Assembly (NCBI GenBank): GCA_021324575.1 | Contig: JAJPIW010000007.1 | Span: 1-64,000 of the forward strand | DNA length: 64,000 nucleotides | Reading direction: 5' to 3' | From: Intrasporangiaceae bacterium | GTDB lineage: Bacteria; Actinomycetota; Actinomycetes; Actinomycetales; Dermatophilaceae | Shown: one piece after another, positions 44,749 through 53,732 of the stretch | How positions within the stretch are numbered: position 1 is the first letter of the stretch | How the letters are laid out: each line of letters opens with the position of its first letter | Program-made: the position numbers and the translations under genes | The notes under the pieces: generated by a model | Databases searched by the model: none | Told to the model about the DNA's origin: nothing | The model's input: only the letters and a program-made list of their open reading frames with translations

Positions 44749-46386
44749 ATGCGCCGCATCGCCCCACCCGAGCTGTCTCGCGCGTCCGGCGAGACCGACC
44801 CGCCCCTGCTCGAGCAGACCATCCCGGACAACCTCGACGCGACGATCGCCCGGTTCGGGGATCGCGAGGCGCTCGTCGACGTCGCGCAGGGGATCCGCTG
44901 GACGTATGCCGAGTTCGGGGCCGAGGTGGAGCGGCTCGCCCGGGCCCTGGTCTCCGCCGGGATGGGCAAGGGCGAGCGGGTCGGCATCTGGGCGCCGAAC
45001 TGTGCTCAGTGGACCGTCGTCCAGTACGCGACGGCCAAGGTGGGCCTCATCCTGGTGAACATCAACCCGGCCTACCGGACGCACGAGGTCGAGTACGTCC
45101 TCAACCAGGCTGGCATCTCCCTCCTCTTCGGGGTCGAGGAGTTCAAGACGAGCGCGTATGCCGCGATGGTCGAGGAGGTGCGTGGCAGCTGCCCCGAGCT
45201 GCGCGACGCGGTGTACTTCGGGACCGACCGGTGGGCCGAGTTCCTGTCCGCCGGGGAGGCTGTCGCGCTGGAAGCGGTGCATGAGATCCAGTCAGGCCTC
45301 ACCCCGGACGACCCGATCAACATCCAGTACACCTCTGGCACAACGGGATTCCCCAAGGGGGCGACGCTGTCCCACCGCAATATCCTCAACAACGGCTATC
45401 TCGTCGGCGAGCTCTGCCGCTACACCGAGGCCGACCGGGTCTGCATCCCGGTGCCGTTCTACCACTGCTTCGGCATGGTCATGGGCAACCTCGCGTGCAC
45501 CACCCACGGGGCGACCATGGTCATCCCCGCGCCCGGGTTCGACCCCGCCGCAACGCTGTTCGCGGTGCAGGCCGAGCGGTGCACCTCGCTCTACGGGGTG
45601 CCGACGATGTTCATCGCCGAGTGGGCGCTGCCGGACTTCGCGGCATACGACCTGTCCTCGGTGCGGACCGGGATCATGGCCGGGTCCCCGTGCCCGGCCG
45701 AGCTGATGAAGAAGCTCATCGCGGCCGGCATCGAGGAGATGACCATCTGCTACGGCATGACCGAGACCTCGCCGGTGTCGACCCAGACCCGCACCGACGA
45801 CTCCTTCGAGCGCAAGGTCGGCACCGTCGGGCTGGTCTGCCCCCACCTGGAGATCAAGGTCGTCGACCCGGCGACAGGTGAGGAGGTGCCGCGGGGCGAG
45901 CCGGGGGAGTTCTGCACGAAGGGCTACTCGGTGATGCTCGGCTACTGGAACGAGCCGGAGAAGACCGCCGAGGTGCTCATCGACGGGTGGATGCACACCG
46001 GTGACCTCGCCGTCATGGACGAGACCGGCTATGTGCAGATCACCGGCCGGATCAAGGACATGGTGATCCGGGGTGGTGAGAACGTCTACCCGCGCGAGAT
46101 CGAGGAGTTCCTCTACACCCACCCTGACATCCTGGACGCCCAGGTGATCGGGGTGCCGGACGACAAGTACGGCGAGGAGCTGTGCGCCTGGATCCAGCTG
46201 CGCGAGGGGGCGACCCCGCTCACCGCCGACGACGTGCGCGCCTTCGCGACCGGGAAGCTGGCCCACTACAAGATCCCGCGCTACGTGCAGATCGTCGATT
46301 CCTTCCCGATGACCGTGACCGGGAAGGTCCGAAAGGTCGAGATGCGCGAGAAGTCCGTAGCCGACCTCGGGCTCGCGAGCCGCTGA
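44749..46386 (+). CDS. AMP-binding acyl-CoA synthetase (fatty-acid CoA ligase type)
   Basis: 545 aa. The adenylate-forming motifs are complete: [12 protein letters not shown] (phosphate loop), [54 protein letters not shown] and the C-terminal catalytic Lys in [15 protein letters not shown]. It makes an acyl-CoA from a carboxylic acid, ATP and CoA; medium-chain or short-chain fatty acids are likely. Start at ATG 44749 is set by AGGAGA 5 nt upstream rather than the frame's earlier start at 44713. May supply the acyl-CoA dehydrogenases elsewhere in the window. Confidence 0.94.
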   Translation: MRRIAPPELSRASGETDPPLLEQTIPDNLDATIARFGDREALVDVAQGIRWTYAEFGAEVERLARALVSAGMGKGERVGIWAPNCAQWTVVQYATAKVGLILVNINPAYRTHEVEYVLNQAGISLLFGVEEFKTSAYAAMVEEVRGSCPELRDAVYFGTDRWAEFLSAGEAVALEAVHEIQSGLTPDDPINIQYTSGTTGFPKGATLSHRNILNNGYLVGELCRYTEADRVCIPVPFYHCFGMVMGNLACTTHGATMVIPAPGFDPAATLFAVQAERCTSLYGVPTMFIAEWALPDFAAYDLSSVRTGIMAGSPCPAELMKKLIAAGIEEMTICYGMTETSPVSTQTRTDDSFERKVGTVGLVCPHLEIKVVDPATGEEVPRGEPGEFCTKGYSVMLGYWNEPEKTAEVLIDGWMHTGDLAVMDETGYVQITGRIKDMVIRGGENVYPREIEEFLYTHPDILDAQVIGVPDDKYGEELCAWIQLREGATPLTADDVRAFATGKLAHYKIPRYVQIVDSFPMTVTGKVRKVEMREKSVADLGLASR

Positions 46387-46480
46387 TCTGCGCATTTGCT
46401 CGGCGGACGGCACGTCGAAATGGCCGACCGGCCGGTAGGTTCGATGCCGACAACTTGTCTGCCGTTATCTGGAGTCCGAC

Positions 46481-48130
46481 GTGAAGTTCTTCTGGTTCAT
46501 CCTGCTGCTGCTCATCGTGCTCGGCGTCGCCTGGCTGGTGCGGCGTGCGTCCTCGGGTCGGGCTGCGGCTCCCCAGTCCCTCGGTGACCGGCCGGCCGTC
46601 TCACCGGCCGTCTCACCGGCCGGCACGCTCCCGGGCGCCGCGGCGGGTGCCGCCACCGGGCTCGGGTCGACGGCCGACGAGGGGGGCTACCGGTCCTCGG
46701 TCTTCGACCCCGTCGACCCGCCGGCGCCGGTCGAGGCGCCGACTCCGGTTACCTCCGTTGCTCCGGCCCCCGTGACCCCGGCCGCGTCGAGCGCGCCCGC
46801 CGACCCGTCGGAGCCGGACGCCGCGGCCGAGCCGTCCGCCGCGAGCTCGGCAGCAGCCGCGGGTCAGGACGACCAGTACCAGCCCCGTCGAGGCGCGGGC
46901 ATCGACGACTCGGCCGAGGAGGCAGTGGCCGCCGCTGCCCCCGAGACCGACGCGTCAGCCCCTGCGGCCGCTTCGGCCAGCGAGCCTGCACCGGCCGAGG
47001 CCGATGCGGCGCCGGTGGCAGCCGACGAGCCCGAGACCGATACTCCGGAGACCGAGGTCCAGCAGCCGGGTTGGACGACCTCGCAGTGGGATGCCGACCA
47101 CACGGTCGCCGAGGAGCTCGGTGACCCGGCCCACCCGCACTTCGACGACGAGACGTCGACCGAGCCGGCGTCGCAGGATGCGGCCGGAGATGCCCTGGCC
47201 GCCAAGGACGAGGCGGCCGTGGGTGCGGCCGAGCTCGCCGATGAGACCCCCGACGAGCTGCTGACCGAAGCCGCCGAGGGCGCCGAGAGTGAGCCGGGCG
47301 CGCTGAGCGGCGAGGCGGAGGCGCCTGCTGATTCGGCCGCTGCCCCGGCCGAGGCGGCGCCGGCGCCGGAGCCGGCGCCGGCGCCGGAGCCGGAGGCCGT
47401 GACCGAGGGCGTCGAGGAGGACGCCGCTGGCGATGCTTTGGCGGCCAAGGACGAGGCTGCCGTGGGCGAGGCCGAGCTGGCCGATGAGCCGGCTGGCGAA
47501 CTGGTCGACGAAGCCGGTGCGGCGGCCGAGACCCAGATCCCCGGTCTGGACCCGGCCCTGGAGTCCTCCGATCCAGACGCAGACGCAGACGCAGACGCAG
47601 ACGACCCAGACTCTGGCCAGGCCTCGGACGCCGAGTCCGGAGGCTCAGCGTCCGCGGCGACCGATGGCGCAGGTGCGGACGCGGAGTGGGAGCCGCCCGC
47701 CGAGCCGGCCCAGTCCGACTCCGTCGAGGAGGACCCCGCTGGCGACGCCCTCGCGGCCAAGGACGAGGCTGCGGTGGGCGAGGCCGAGCTGGTCGACGAG
47801 CCGGCCGGCGAGGTGGTCGATGAGGCCGGTGCGGCGGCGGAGACGCAGATCCCCGGTCTGGACCCGGCCCTGGAGTCCTCGGACGAGGGCGCCGGCGGCT
47901 GGGTCCGCCGGACCTCGAGTTTGGAGGAGGTCACCGATGGTGGCTACGGCGTGGGCTCGGCGGCCACCTTCGAGGACCGGGCCATGCCGCTCGGCCACCC
48001 GGTGAAGGCATGGGAGGACACCAAGTCCTACGTGACGCCGGACCACCCGGCATACGACAGCGCCGAGCCGCACGTCTGGTTCCACGATGCCGAGGCCGCG
48101 CAGCGGGCCGGCTTCCACGCCGTCGACTGA
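46481..48130 (+). CDS. Membrane-anchored acidic repeat protein with sunset-like C-terminus
   Basis: 549 aa from a GTG with GGAG 7 nt upstream. Residues 3-21 form one membrane helix (FFWFILLLLIVLGVAWLV). About 450 residues of Ala/Glu/Asp/Pro-rich low-complexity sequence follow. They contain three copies of AAGDALAAKDEAAVG and two near-identical 54-residue units (positions 47411-47572 and 47723-47884), plus an Asp-Ala run. The last 60 residues have GHPVKAWEDTKSYVTPDHPA and HVWFHDAEAAQRAGF, which resemble the sunset domain found at the ends of mycobacterial ArfC-like proteins. It probably acts as an anchored tether; side of the membrane is unclear. Confidence 0.85.
   Translation: MKFFWFILLLLIVLGVAWLVRRASSGRAAAPQSLGDRPAVSPAVSPAGTLPGAAAGAATGLGSTADEGGYRSSVFDPVDPPAPVEAPTPVTSVAPAPVTPAASSAPADPSEPDAAAEPSAASSAAAAGQDDQYQPRRGAGIDDSAEEAVAAAAPETDASAPAAASASEPAPAEADAAPVAADEPETDTPETEVQQPGWTTSQWDADHTVAEELGDPAHPHFDDETSTEPASQDAAGDALAAKDEAAVGAAELADETPDELLTEAAEGAESEPGALSGEAEAPADSAAAPAEAAPAPEPAPAPEPEAVTEGVEEDAAGDALAAKDEAAVGEAELADEPAGELVDEAGAAAETQIPGLDPALESSDPDADADADADDPDSGQASDAESGGSASAATDGAGADAEWEPPAEPAQSDSVEEDPAGDALAAKDEAAVGEAELVDEPAGEVVDEAGAAAETQIPGLDPALESSDEGAGGWVRRTSSLEEVTDGGYGVGSAATFEDRAMPLGHPVKAWEDTKSYVTPDHPAYDSAEPHVWFHDAEAAQRAGFHAVD
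47411..47884 (+). repeat. In-gene 162-bp repeat pair and hexamer run
   Basis: Two 162-bp units at 47411-47572 and 47723-47884 differ at few codons; a partial third copy starts at 47177. Between the full units, (GCAGAC)n from about 47575 to 47605 encodes the Asp-Ala run. Indicates recent in-frame duplication and slippage. Confidence 0.9.
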
Positions 48131-48149
48131 GGTCCCACCGTCGACGAAC

Positions 48150-48203
48150 TGACCCCAAGTCGCTCCGTACCGGCTGGTACGGGTCTGACTTGGGGTCATT
48201 TTG
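48150..48203 (+). terminator. Rho-independent terminator
   Basis: TGACCCCAAGTC (48150-48161) pairs with GACTTGGGGTCA (48187-48198), enclosing an inner CCGTACC/GGTACGG stem, and is followed by TTTTG. It ends the acidic repeat gene. Confidence 0.92.
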
Positions 48204-48218
48204 TGGACGGGGAATGCC

Positions 48219-48261
48219 TTGACAAGCCGCGCCGTTCCATGGATAGTTGAAAGCGAAACTA
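48219..48261 (+). promoter_or_regulatory. Pirin promoter with operator-like inverted repeat
   Basis: TTGACA (48219-48224), 17-bp spacer, GATAGT (48242-48247). TAGTT-N8-AACTA (48244-48261) overlaps and follows the -10. The spacing and position suggest a MarR/HxlR-type repressor site, often found at pirin genes. The regulator is not in the window. Confidence 0.7.
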
Positions 48262-48277
48262 CCTAGGAGTGAACCGT

Positions 48278-49264
48278 ATGCCGGCCGTCACCGTCTCCGA
48301 CGTCACCGTCCTGCCCCGCGTCCCGGCCCTGCACCCGGACGCCGTGATCCGGCAGGTCAAGAACCTGTCGACCGCTCCGCGCGGCTTCGAGGGCGAGGGC
48401 TTCCCGGTCAAGCGCGCGTTCAACGGCGCCGACCTGCGCGACATCGACCCGTTCATCATGATGGACGAGATGGGCGAGGTGAACTACGCACCGGGGGAGC
48501 CCAAGGGCACCCCGTGGCACCCGCACCGCGGCTTCGAGACCGTCACCTACATCATCGACGGAGTCTTCGACCACCAGGACAGCTATGGCGGCGGCGGCAC
48601 GATCACCAACGGCGCGACCCAGTGGATGACCGCCGGGAGCGGGATCCTGCACATCGAGGCCCCGCCGGAGCACCTCGTCGTGAGTGGTGGGGTGTTCCAC
48701 GGCCTCCAGCTGTGGGTCAACCTGCCGCGGACCGACAAGCTGGCCGTCCCCCGCTACCAGGACCTCACGAGCGACCAGGTCACCCTGCTCACCTCGCGGG
48801 ACGGTGGCGCGCTGGTCCGCGTGATCGCCGGTGACGTCGCGGGCCACGCCGGCCCCGGCTCCACGCACACGCCGATGACGATGATCCACGCGACGGTGAG
48901 CCCCGGGCACGAGCTCGAGCTGCCGTGGCGCGCCGACTTCAACGCCCTCGTCTACGTCATGAGCGGCAAGGGTCTCGTCGGCCCCAAGGGCACCGCGATC
49001 GGGCCCGGCCAGCTCGCCGTCCTGGACAAGGGTGACGCCCTGCGCATCTCGGCGGCGCCCAGCCAGGACTCCCTGGCAGCCGAGGGCCTCGAGGTCGTCA
49101 TCCTCGGCGGCAGGCCGATCCGTGAGCCGATCGCCTGGGCCGGGCCGTTCGTCATGAACACCAAGGCCGAGCTGATGACGGCCTACGAGGACTACCAGGC
49201 CGGCCGGCTCGGGGTCCCCGCGGACGACACCCACGGCAGCCAGGGCGGCATCCTCACCACCTGA
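48278..49264 (+). CDS. Pirin family cupin protein
   Basis: 328 aa. N-terminal cupin metal site in TPWHPHRGFETVTYIIDGVF with His residues and the following HQDSYGGGGTITNGATQWMT, GILHIEAPPE; the C-terminal cupin has the usual degenerate site. Pirins may act as quercetinase-like dioxygenases or redox cofactors; function is uncertain. Start ATG 48278 has GGAG 8 nt upstream; GTG 48269 would add three residues. Regulated by the promoter described just upstream. Confidence 0.92.
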   Translation: MPAVTVSDVTVLPRVPALHPDAVIRQVKNLSTAPRGFEGEGFPVKRAFNGADLRDIDPFIMMDEMGEVNYAPGEPKGTPWHPHRGFETVTYIIDGVFDHQDSYGGGGTITNGATQWMTAGSGILHIEAPPEHLVVSGGVFHGLQLWVNLPRTDKLAVPRYQDLTSDQVTLLTSRDGGALVRVIAGDVAGHAGPGSTHTPMTMIHATVSPGHELELPWRADFNALVYVMSGKGLVGPKGTAIGPGQLAVLDKGDALRISAAPSQDSLAAEGLEVVILGGRPIREPIAWAGPFVMNTKAELMTAYEDYQAGRLGVPADDTHGSQGGILTT

Positions 49265-49275
49265 CCTGAGCTTCC

Positions 49276-49324
49276 TGCGTCTGCGGATCTGAGGGTTCTC
49301 GAAGCCCCGGCGACGCAGACGCAA
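49276..49324. repeat. Intergenic palindrome, copy P4 (degenerate right arm)
   Basis: The left arm TGCGTCTGCGGATCTGAGGG is canonical; the right arm retains only the outer CGACGCAGACGCA. Only the outer 9 or so bases still pair. Lies 10 nt after the pirin stop. Confidence 0.88.
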
Positions 49325-49341
49325 GCGGCCGGCATACGCCC

Positions 49342-49390
49342 TTGCGTCTGCGCGCGCGGGCTGGCGGAGCCCTCATCGACGCAGACGCAA
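49342..49390. repeat. Intergenic palindrome, copy P5 (degenerate core)
   Basis: Outer arms TTGCGTCTGCG and CGACGCAGACGCAA are inverse, but the inner GATCTGAGGG part has changed to CGCGCGGGCTGG. Adjacent to P4 in the 292-bp gap between pirin and pntA; no gene is seen in this gap. Confidence 0.85.
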
Positions 49391-49556
49391 GAGGCGCGGT
49401 ATACCGGAAGGTTTGTCTCGACCTTTGTCTCCGAGCGGTGACGCCGGTCACTCTTCAACTACCTTGACCCTCTAGGCTTGCGGCACGTGCGGGCTTCGCC
49501 ACAGTCCCCTTGGCGACGTCCGCACGACCATGCTGCTGCACCGGAGAGGAGCGACG

Positions 49557-51080
49557 ATGCACATCGGAGTGCCACGCGAGACCCGCAGCGGGGAGACCCG
49601 TGTCGCGGCGACACCCCGGACCGTCGAGCAGCTGCTCGGGCTCGGGTATGCCGTGTCCGTCGAGTCCGGTGCCGGGACGCGCTCGTCCTACCCTGACGAG
49701 GAGTACGCCCTGGCCGGGGCCACGGTCGTGGCCGACGCCAGGGATGCCGACATCCTCCTGAAGATCAACGCGCCGTCGGCGGAGGAGATCCCCCGGCTGC
49801 ACCCCGGCCAGTACGTCGTCTCTCTGCTCGCGCCCGCGCTCAACCCGGACCTCGTCGACGACCTCACGGCGGCCGGCGTCACCGCTATGGCGATGGACGC
49901 GGTCCCGCGCATCTCGCGCGCCCAGTCCCTCGACGTCCTGTCCTCGATGGCCAACATCGGTGGCTACCGGGCGATCATCGAGGCGGCGAACGAGTTCGGG
50001 TCCTTCTTCACCGGTCAGGTGACCGCCGCCGGCAAGGTCCCGCCCGCCCACGTGCTCGTCGTCGGTGCCGGTGTCGCCGGGCTCGCCGCGATCGGCACCG
50101 CCGGCAGCCTGGGCGCCGTCGTCCGCGCCTTCGACGCGCGCAGTGAGGTCGCCGAGCAGGTCGAGTCGATGGGCGCCGAGTTCCTCCGGATCGACGTCGA
50201 GGACAGCGGCCCCTCGGCCGATGGCTACGCCAAGGAGACCGGCGAGGACTTCAACCGCAAGGCCGCCGAGATGTATGCCGCGCAGTCCAAGGCCGCCGAC
50301 ATCATCGTCACCACCGCGCTCATCCCCGGCCGCCCGGCGCCGCGCCTCATCACCGAGGAGATGGTCGCCGCGATGAAGCCGGGGTCGGTCATCGTCGACA
50401 TGGCGGCGGGCAGCGGTGGCAACGTCGCCGGCTCGCGGCCCGACGAACTGGTCCTCACCCCGGGCGGCGTGAAGATCATCGGCTACACCGACCTGCCCGG
50501 CCGGCTGCCCACCCAGGCCTCGCAGCTCTTCTCGACCAACCTGGTCAACCTGATGAAGCTGCTCACCCCGGCCAAGGACGGCGAGGTCCAGCTCGACCTC
50601 GACGACGTCGTCGTGCGCGGGATGACCGTATGCCGCGGTGGCGAGTCGCTGTGGCCCCCGCCGCCGGTGCAGGTCTCGGCGGCGCCGATGGCCGCAGCCG
50701 CCGCGGAGGTCGTCAAGAAGGAGCCCAAGCCGGTCGATCCGCGGCGTCGCTACTACGTCATGGGGCTGGTGGCCGTCGTCTTCGCGTTCATCGCGTCGGT
50801 GTCGCCGAGCGTGTTCCTCGGTCACTTCACGGTGTTCGCGCTGGCCGTCATCGTCGGCTACTACGTCATCTCCAACGTGGCCCATGCCCTGCACACCCCG
50901 CTCATGTCCGAGACCAACGCGATCTCCGGGATCATCGTCGTCGGGGCGCTGCTCCAGGTCGGCAACAGCAACTGGCTGGTCTCGGTGCTGGCATTCGTCG
51001 GGATCGCCATCGCGAGCATCAATATCTTCGGTGGCTTCGCGGTGACCGGTCGGATGCTCCAGATGTTCCGGAAGGACTGA
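49557..51080 (+). CDS. pntA: NAD(P) transhydrogenase subunit alpha
   Basis: 507 aa, fused form (domain I plus membrane part), as in E. coli. The NAD domain has [35 protein letters not shown] and a FDARSEV adenosine-binding loop; [12 protein letters not shown] and [12 protein letters not shown] complete it. Residues about 400-505 are three to four helices. With PntB it moves protons inward while reducing NADP+ with NADH. Start ATG has GAGAGGAG 6 nt upstream. Followed by pntB after 6 nt. Confidence 0.96.
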   Translation: MHIGVPRETRSGETRVAATPRTVEQLLGLGYAVSVESGAGTRSSYPDEEYALAGATVVADARDADILLKINAPSAEEIPRLHPGQYVVSLLAPALNPDLVDDLTAAGVTAMAMDAVPRISRAQSLDVLSSMANIGGYRAIIEAANEFGSFFTGQVTAAGKVPPAHVLVVGAGVAGLAAIGTAGSLGAVVRAFDARSEVAEQVESMGAEFLRIDVEDSGPSADGYAKETGEDFNRKAAEMYAAQSKAADIIVTTALIPGRPAPRLITEEMVAAMKPGSVIVDMAAGSGGNVAGSRPDELVLTPGGVKIIGYTDLPGRLPTQASQLFSTNLVNLMKLLTPAKDGEVQLDLDDVVVRGMTVCRGGESLWPPPPVQVSAAPMAAAAAEVVKKEPKPVDPRRRYYVMGLVAVVFAFIASVSPSVFLGHFTVFALAVIVGYYVISNVAHALHTPLMSETNAISGIIVVGALLQVGNSNWLVSVLAFVGIAIASINIFGGFAVTGRMLQMFRKD

Positions 51081-51086
51081 CGCGCC

Positions 51087-52481
51087 ATGCTCACCTCACT
51101 GGTGCAGGCGGCATACATCATTGCTGCCGTCCTGTTCGTCATGAGTCTCGCCGGGCTCTCCAAGCACGAGACGGCCCGGGCCGGGAACGCGTTCGGGATC
51201 GTCGGCATGGTCATCGCGCTCGTCGCGACCATCACCGCCGCGCTGCGGAACTCCTCCATCAACGGGTTCGAGACCGCCGCGCTGATCGTCATCGCCATGG
51301 CCATCGGCGGCTCGATCGGCGTCTGGCGGGCGCGCCGGGTGGAGATGACCGGCATGCCCGAGCTCGTCGCCATCCTGCACAGCTTCGTCGGGCTGGCCGC
51401 CGTGATCGTCGGCTTCAACTCCCACCTGTCCTCGGCCGAGCTGACCGGGTCGCTGGAGAACATCCACGAGGTCGAGGTCTTCCTCGGGGTCTTCATCGGC
51501 GCGGTGACCTTCACCGGGTCGATCATCGCGTTCCTCAAGCTGAGCGCGCGGATCAAGTCGACCCCGCTCATGCTGCCCAAGCGGCACCTGCTCAACCTGC
51601 TCATCGTCCTGGCGTCGGCGGCGCTGCTCGTCGTCTACGTGCTCACCGGGTCGATCTGGCCGCTGCTGGCGATGACCGTGCTTGCGCTCCTCTTCGGGCT
51701 GCACCTCGTCGCCTCGATCGGCGGCGGCGACATGCCGGTCGTCGTGTCGATGCTCAACTCCTACTCCGGCTGGGCGGCGGCCGCGGCGGGCTTCATGCTC
51801 GGCAACGACCTGCTCATCATCACCGGTGCGCTCGTCGGGTCCTCCGGTGCGATCCTGTCCTACATCATGTGCAAGGCGATGAACCGCTCGTTCATCTCGG
51901 TCATCGCCGGCGGGTTCGGCACCGACGGCCAGTTGTCAGGCGATGCCAAGGACTACGGCGAGCACCGCGAGACCAACGCCGCCGACGTCGCCGACATGCT
52001 CAAGGAGGCGCACTCGGTCATCATCGCCCCGGGCTACGGCATGGCGGTCGCCCAGGCGCAGTACCCGGTCGCCGACCTGACCCGCAAGCTCCGTGAGCGC
52101 GGCGTGCGGGTCCGCTTCGCCATCCACCCGGTCGCCGGTCGCCTGCCCGGACACATGAACGTCCTGCTCGCCGAGGCCAAGGTCCCCTACGACGTCGTCG
52201 AGGAGCTCGACGAGATCAACGATGACTTCCCGGACACCGACGTCGTCCTCGTCATCGGCGCCAACGACACCGTCAACCCGGCCGCGATCGACGAGCCGGG
52301 GTCGCCGATCGCCGGTATGCCGGTCCTGGAGGTCTGGAAGGCGCACGAGGTCGTCGTCTTCAAGCGGTCGATGGCGACGGGGTATGCCGGCGTGCAGAAC
52401 CCGCTGTTCTTCAAGGACAACTCGGTCATGCTCTTCGGCGACGCCAAGGACCGGGTCGAGGACATCATCAAGGCCCTGTAG
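51087..52481 (+). CDS. pntB: NAD(P) transhydrogenase subunit beta
   Basis: 464 aa. Eight to nine helices in residues 1-260 are followed by the NADP-binding domain [57 protein letters not shown] and [19 protein letters not shown]. It forms the proton channel and NADPH site of the transhydrogenase with PntA. No terminator hairpin except palindrome P6, 20 nt after the stop. Confidence 0.96.
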   Translation: MLTSLVQAAYIIAAVLFVMSLAGLSKHETARAGNAFGIVGMVIALVATITAALRNSSINGFETAALIVIAMAIGGSIGVWRARRVEMTGMPELVAILHSFVGLAAVIVGFNSHLSSAELTGSLENIHEVEVFLGVFIGAVTFTGSIIAFLKLSARIKSTPLMLPKRHLLNLLIVLASAALLVVYVLTGSIWPLLAMTVLALLFGLHLVASIGGGDMPVVVSMLNSYSGWAAAAAGFMLGNDLLIITGALVGSSGAILSYIMCKAMNRSFISVIAGGFGTDGQLSGDAKDYGEHRETNAADVADMLKEAHSVIIAPGYGMAVAQAQYPVADLTRKLRERGVRVRFAIHPVAGRLPGHMNVLLAEAKVPYDVVEELDEINDDFPDTDVVLVIGANDTVNPAAIDEPGSPIAGMPVLEVWKAHEVVVFKRSMATGYAGVQNPLFFKDNSVMLFGDAKDRVEDIIKAL

Positions 52482-52500
52482 CTTCTCCCTGCCCCCTCCC

Positions 52501-52547
52501 TTGCGTCTGCGGATCTGAGGGTTCCCGAGGTGTGCTGACGCAGACAT
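52501..52547. repeat. Intergenic palindrome, copy P6
   Basis: The left arm TTGCGTCTGCGGATCTGAGG is canonical; the right side CTGACGCAGACATA is degenerate. Lies 20 nt downstream of pntB. Confidence 0.88.
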
Positions 52548-52577
52548 AGCGGTGGGGCGGCTCCCGGTGCCGCTTGC

Positions 52578-52600
52578 TTGCGTCTGCGAATCTGAGGGCG
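52578..52600. repeat. Half palindrome, copy P7
   Basis: TTGCGTCTGCGAATCTGAGG is one arm with a single change; no opposite arm follows. A truncated copy 30 nt from P6, just upstream of the second DUF559-like gene. Confidence 0.8.
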
Positions 52601-52724
52601 CGGCTCGTATGCCGCGCTCGGACACTGTGGCGTAGCTGTCCACAGGTCCATGACAGTGGCGCCGGTATCCACAGGCTGGCACCAGGCCCGCGCGGAATCA
52701 GGCACGGCGGGGCACGGTGAGGGG

Positions 52725-53648
52725 GTGGACACGCCCTTGAGTGCCGCCGCCCTGCGAGCGGAGAAGCTGCGAGACGACCTCGGCCGGGTCGTCTCGTTGC
52801 GAGGCCTCATGGCGGCGGGCGTGACGCGCGAGGAGCGACTGGCTCACATCAGGGCCGGTCGTTGGGCCGAGATCCCCTCGCGCGGGGTGGTGACCGATCT
52901 GGGCACTCTCCACGGGCCGGACCTTTGGCGTCGTTCGCTTGTCGAGGTCGGGCCGCAGGCCAGGCTCGGTGGCGTCACGGCCTTGGAGGCCGCCGGCCTG
53001 GTTGGCTTCGAGGAACGGGTCGCGCACATCTGGGTGCCGAAGGGGATGGAGAAGTCGCAGCCCACCTCAACCCTCGTGCGACTGCATGAGACGCGCCGAT
53101 GGGATGCCAGCGATGCGATCGACGGGCAGTTGCCGCGGTCGCGACCCGATGTCGCGACGGTGCAAGGGGCGCTCTGGGCCAAGAGCCTGCGCCAGGCGGG
53201 GTTGGTACTGGTCATGCCGGTCCAGCAGCGCCTGGTCCGGATCGAGGAGGTCGCTGAGGTGCTGGAGCGGGTGCGCCGGCATCCGTTCCGGCGGGGGCTG
53301 CGGGCAGTCGTCGAGGAGATCCGCGGCGGATCGACGTCCCTGAACGAGATCGACTTCGCCGGGATGTGTCGAGGTCGCGGGATCCCCGAGCCCGACCGGC
53401 AGGTGATGCGCCGCAACGCCGAGGGACGCCAGTACATCGACGCGCGGTGGAGATGCGGTGTGGCCGTCGAGATCAACGGTGCACAGCACGACCGGCTGAC
53501 CGCGCTGATGAGCGACGAGATCCGGATGGTTGACCGTCAGCTGGAAGGTGACGCTGTGGTGGTCATATCGGTGCTTACGTTGCGCCTGGATCCGGACCCG
53601 ATCTTCGACCGGCTTGCGAGGCTGCTCGCGGCCAAGGATGCCGCCTGA
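52725..53648 (+). CDS. AbiEi/DUF559-like putative endonuclease protein
   Basis: 307 aa from the GTG at 52725; the frame is open from 52650 but the extra 25 residues look non-conserved. N-terminal winged-helix (LRGLMAAGVTREERLAHIRA then GRWAEIPSRGVV) like type IV AbiEi proteins. The C-terminal DUF559 nuclease-like domain carries SLNEIDFAGMCRGRGI, YIDARWRCGVAVEINGAQHD and the Asp/Glu pattern of PD-(D/E)XK folds. Related in type, not in detail, to the gene at 34951. Located between palindromes P6/P7 and P8. No partner toxin gene is adjacent. Confidence 0.78.
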   Translation: MDTPLSAAALRAEKLRDDLGRVVSLRGLMAAGVTREERLAHIRAGRWAEIPSRGVVTDLGTLHGPDLWRRSLVEVGPQARLGGVTALEAAGLVGFEERVAHIWVPKGMEKSQPTSTLVRLHETRRWDASDAIDGQLPRSRPDVATVQGALWAKSLRQAGLVLVMPVQQRLVRIEEVAEVLERVRRHPFRRGLRAVVEEIRGGSTSLNEIDFAGMCRGRGIPEPDRQVMRRNAEGRQYIDARWRCGVAVEINGAQHDRLTALMSDEIRMVDRQLEGDAVVVISVLTLRLDPDPIFDRLARLLAAKDAA

Positions 53649-53676
53649 GATTCGAGTCGGTTGCCCCGCGGTGCTG

Positions 53677-53725
53677 TTGCGTCTGCGTGGGTGGGCGGCG
53701 GGAGCCCTCAGATCCGCAGACGCAA
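53677..53725. repeat. Intergenic palindrome, copy P8
   Basis: The right arm CCCTCAGATCCGCAGACGCA is canonical, the left arm TTGCGTCTGCG is partly changed, so the intact half is on the opposite side from P4 and P6. Follows the DUF559-like gene and faces the end of the PH-domain gene. Confidence 0.9.
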
Positions 53726-53732
53726 GAAGCCG

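Noticed and set aside
47575..47605. (GCAGAC)n run in the acidic gene as a copy of the intergenic palindrome
   Set aside because: It shares GCAGACGCA with the palindrome arm, but it is a hexamer repeat encoding Asp-Ala and has no inverse arm.
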